Below, piece after piece: positions 26,066-26,318 of a stretch of 26,318 nucleotides of DNA; positions within the stretch are counted from its first letter, which is position 1; each line of letters begins with the position of its first letter. The position numbers and the translations under genes are program-made. The notes under the pieces are model-generated. The model did not search any database and had not been told where the DNA came from. It saw nothing but the letters and a program-made list of their open reading frames with translations. Source of the DNA: a virus; IMG/VR virus record IMGVR_UViG_3300023179_000446, positions 1 to 26,318 of that record; one strand, given 5' to 3'.

Positions 26066-26082
26066 AGGGCCTATGAGGCCCT
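26066..26082. promoter_or_regulatory. Inverted repeat AGGGCC/GGCCCT
   Basis: AGGGCC and GGCCCT flank the five bases TATGA, a perfect 6-bp stem. There is no U-tract, so it is not a terminator. It may be a protein-binding site or chance structure. Confidence 0.35.
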
Positions 26083-26084
26083 AG

Positions 26085-26108
26085 GTTTGCCGGAAAGTTT
26101 GCCGGAAG
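26085..26108. repeat. Two adjacent copies of GTTTGCCGGAA
   Basis: GTTTGCCGGAA occurs at 26085-26095 and 26097-26107 with 12-bp period. Such an in-phase pair, a little over one helical turn apart, often binds a dimeric or multimeric protein. Its proximity to terL makes a small terminase or regulator plausible. Confidence 0.5.
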
Positions 26109-26213
26109 CAACGATGGCGGGTGTCAACAAAAACCCCTTTTTGTTTTTTTCGGCGGGGAGTGGAGGGCCATCGACCCGAAAAAAAACTCAGACCTTCCGC
26201 AAATCCGCAATGA

Positions 26214-26243
26214 TTTATAGGGGTTAGACGATTGCGCTTAAAA
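26214..26243 (-). promoter_or_regulatory. Candidate promoter for the late operon
   Basis: TATAAA (minus 26219-26214, five of six matches) lies 18 bases after TTTTAA (26243-26238, three of six). It sits right beside the heptamer array and upstream of all minus-strand genes. The -35 is poor, so an activator or phage factor might be needed. Confidence 0.28.
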
Positions 26244-26318
26244 CGTGAGGCGTGAGGCGTGAGGCGTGAGGCGTGAGGCGTGAGGCGTGAGGCGTGAGGC
26301 GTGAGGCGTGAGGCGTGA
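26244..26318. repeat. Perfect heptamer tandem array CGTGAGG at window edge
   Basis: Ten full CGTGAGG units plus CGTGA occupy the last 75 bases without a mismatch, and the array is cut by the window end. Units are 7 bp, so binding sites would rotate around the helix rather than stay on one face. It could be a packaging or regulatory array, a genome end, or an assembly artefact where reads collapsed. Confidence 0.9.

Larger units (their letters stand above)
25984..26243 (-). other. Non-coding leader upstream of terL
   Basis: I read all three minus frames and found only tiny ORFs (15 and 11 codons) and no small terminase. The stretch contains a candidate promoter, a 12-bp direct repeat, several hairpins and two isolated copies of the terminal heptamer (CGTGAGA at 26053 and CGTGAGG at 26062). 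It may be the leader of the late operon and, by location next to the terminase, a packaging recognition region; this is inference. Confidence 0.55.

Noticed and set aside
26122-26127. TTGACA as a -35 box on the minus strand
   Set aside because: The bases 16-18 downstream (CGGCAA) do not resemble a -10.
26126-26150. AACAAAAA/TTTTTGTT hairpin with T-run as plus-strand terminator
   Set aside because: The stem has nearly only A-T pairs and there is no plus-strand gene to terminate.
25984-26182. Short minus-strand ORFs as a small terminase
   Set aside because: The best are 15 and 11 codons, far too short.
25976-26227. 83-residue plus-strand ORF near the right end
   Set aside because: It runs through repeats and hairpins, lacks a ribosome-binding site and shows no recognisable pattern.
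26244-26318. Heptamer array as CRISPR
   Set aside because: There are no spacers and the unit is only 7 bp.

Overview
This window is part of a double-stranded DNA tailed bacteriophage (or prophage) genome, covering the late structural module. A long tape-measure protein, a tail-tube-type major tail protein, a G/GT tail assembly chaperone and the absence of any sheath gene point to a siphovirus-like particle with a long non-contractile tail. The host cannot be named from the sequence; many genes have Shine-Dalgarno-like leaders (AGGAGG, AAGGAGA, AAAGGA), which only says bacterial. No tRNA, integrase, lysis or replication gene is visible.

Every gene I accept lies on the minus strand, so the operon reads from the right end to the left. 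About 26244-26318 is a perfect 7-bp tandem repeat running to the window edge. The roughly 260 bp before the first gene is non-coding, with short direct and inverted repeats. Then come the packaging and head genes: large terminase, portal, Mu gpF-like head morphogenesis protein, a virion-morphogenesis-like protein, scaffold, a small decoration or head-fibre-like protein and the major capsid protein, followed by a terminator-like hairpin. Four small genes of unknown role follow, one with a YkgJ-like cysteine cluster, and then an adaptor with an extra N-terminal domain, a tail-completion-like protein and the major tail protein, followed by a second hairpin.

The tail half starts with a chaperone gene carrying an A_AAA_AAC slippery heptamer, giving a predicted 217-residue fusion by -1 frameshift. 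Next are the 1758-residue tape measure, two paralogous distal-tail-like proteins, an 833-residue hub-like protein, a fibre with a C-terminal S74 self-cleaving chaperone, a 56-residue protein, a small beta-rich protein, and a very large fibre open for at least 1278 codons that leaves the window on the left. That last gene has no stop in the window. It contains a collagen-like stretch, alternating 99- and 149-residue repeat steps, and a perfect 744-bp in-frame tandem duplication.

Genes are packed with ATGA or TAATG overlaps at most junctions, which suggests translational coupling in one late transcript tuned by hairpins after the two most abundant proteins. The most notable points are the frameshift with a four-cysteine linker, the duplicated fibre repeats, the heptamer array at the edge next to the terminase, and the tandem distal-tail paralogues.
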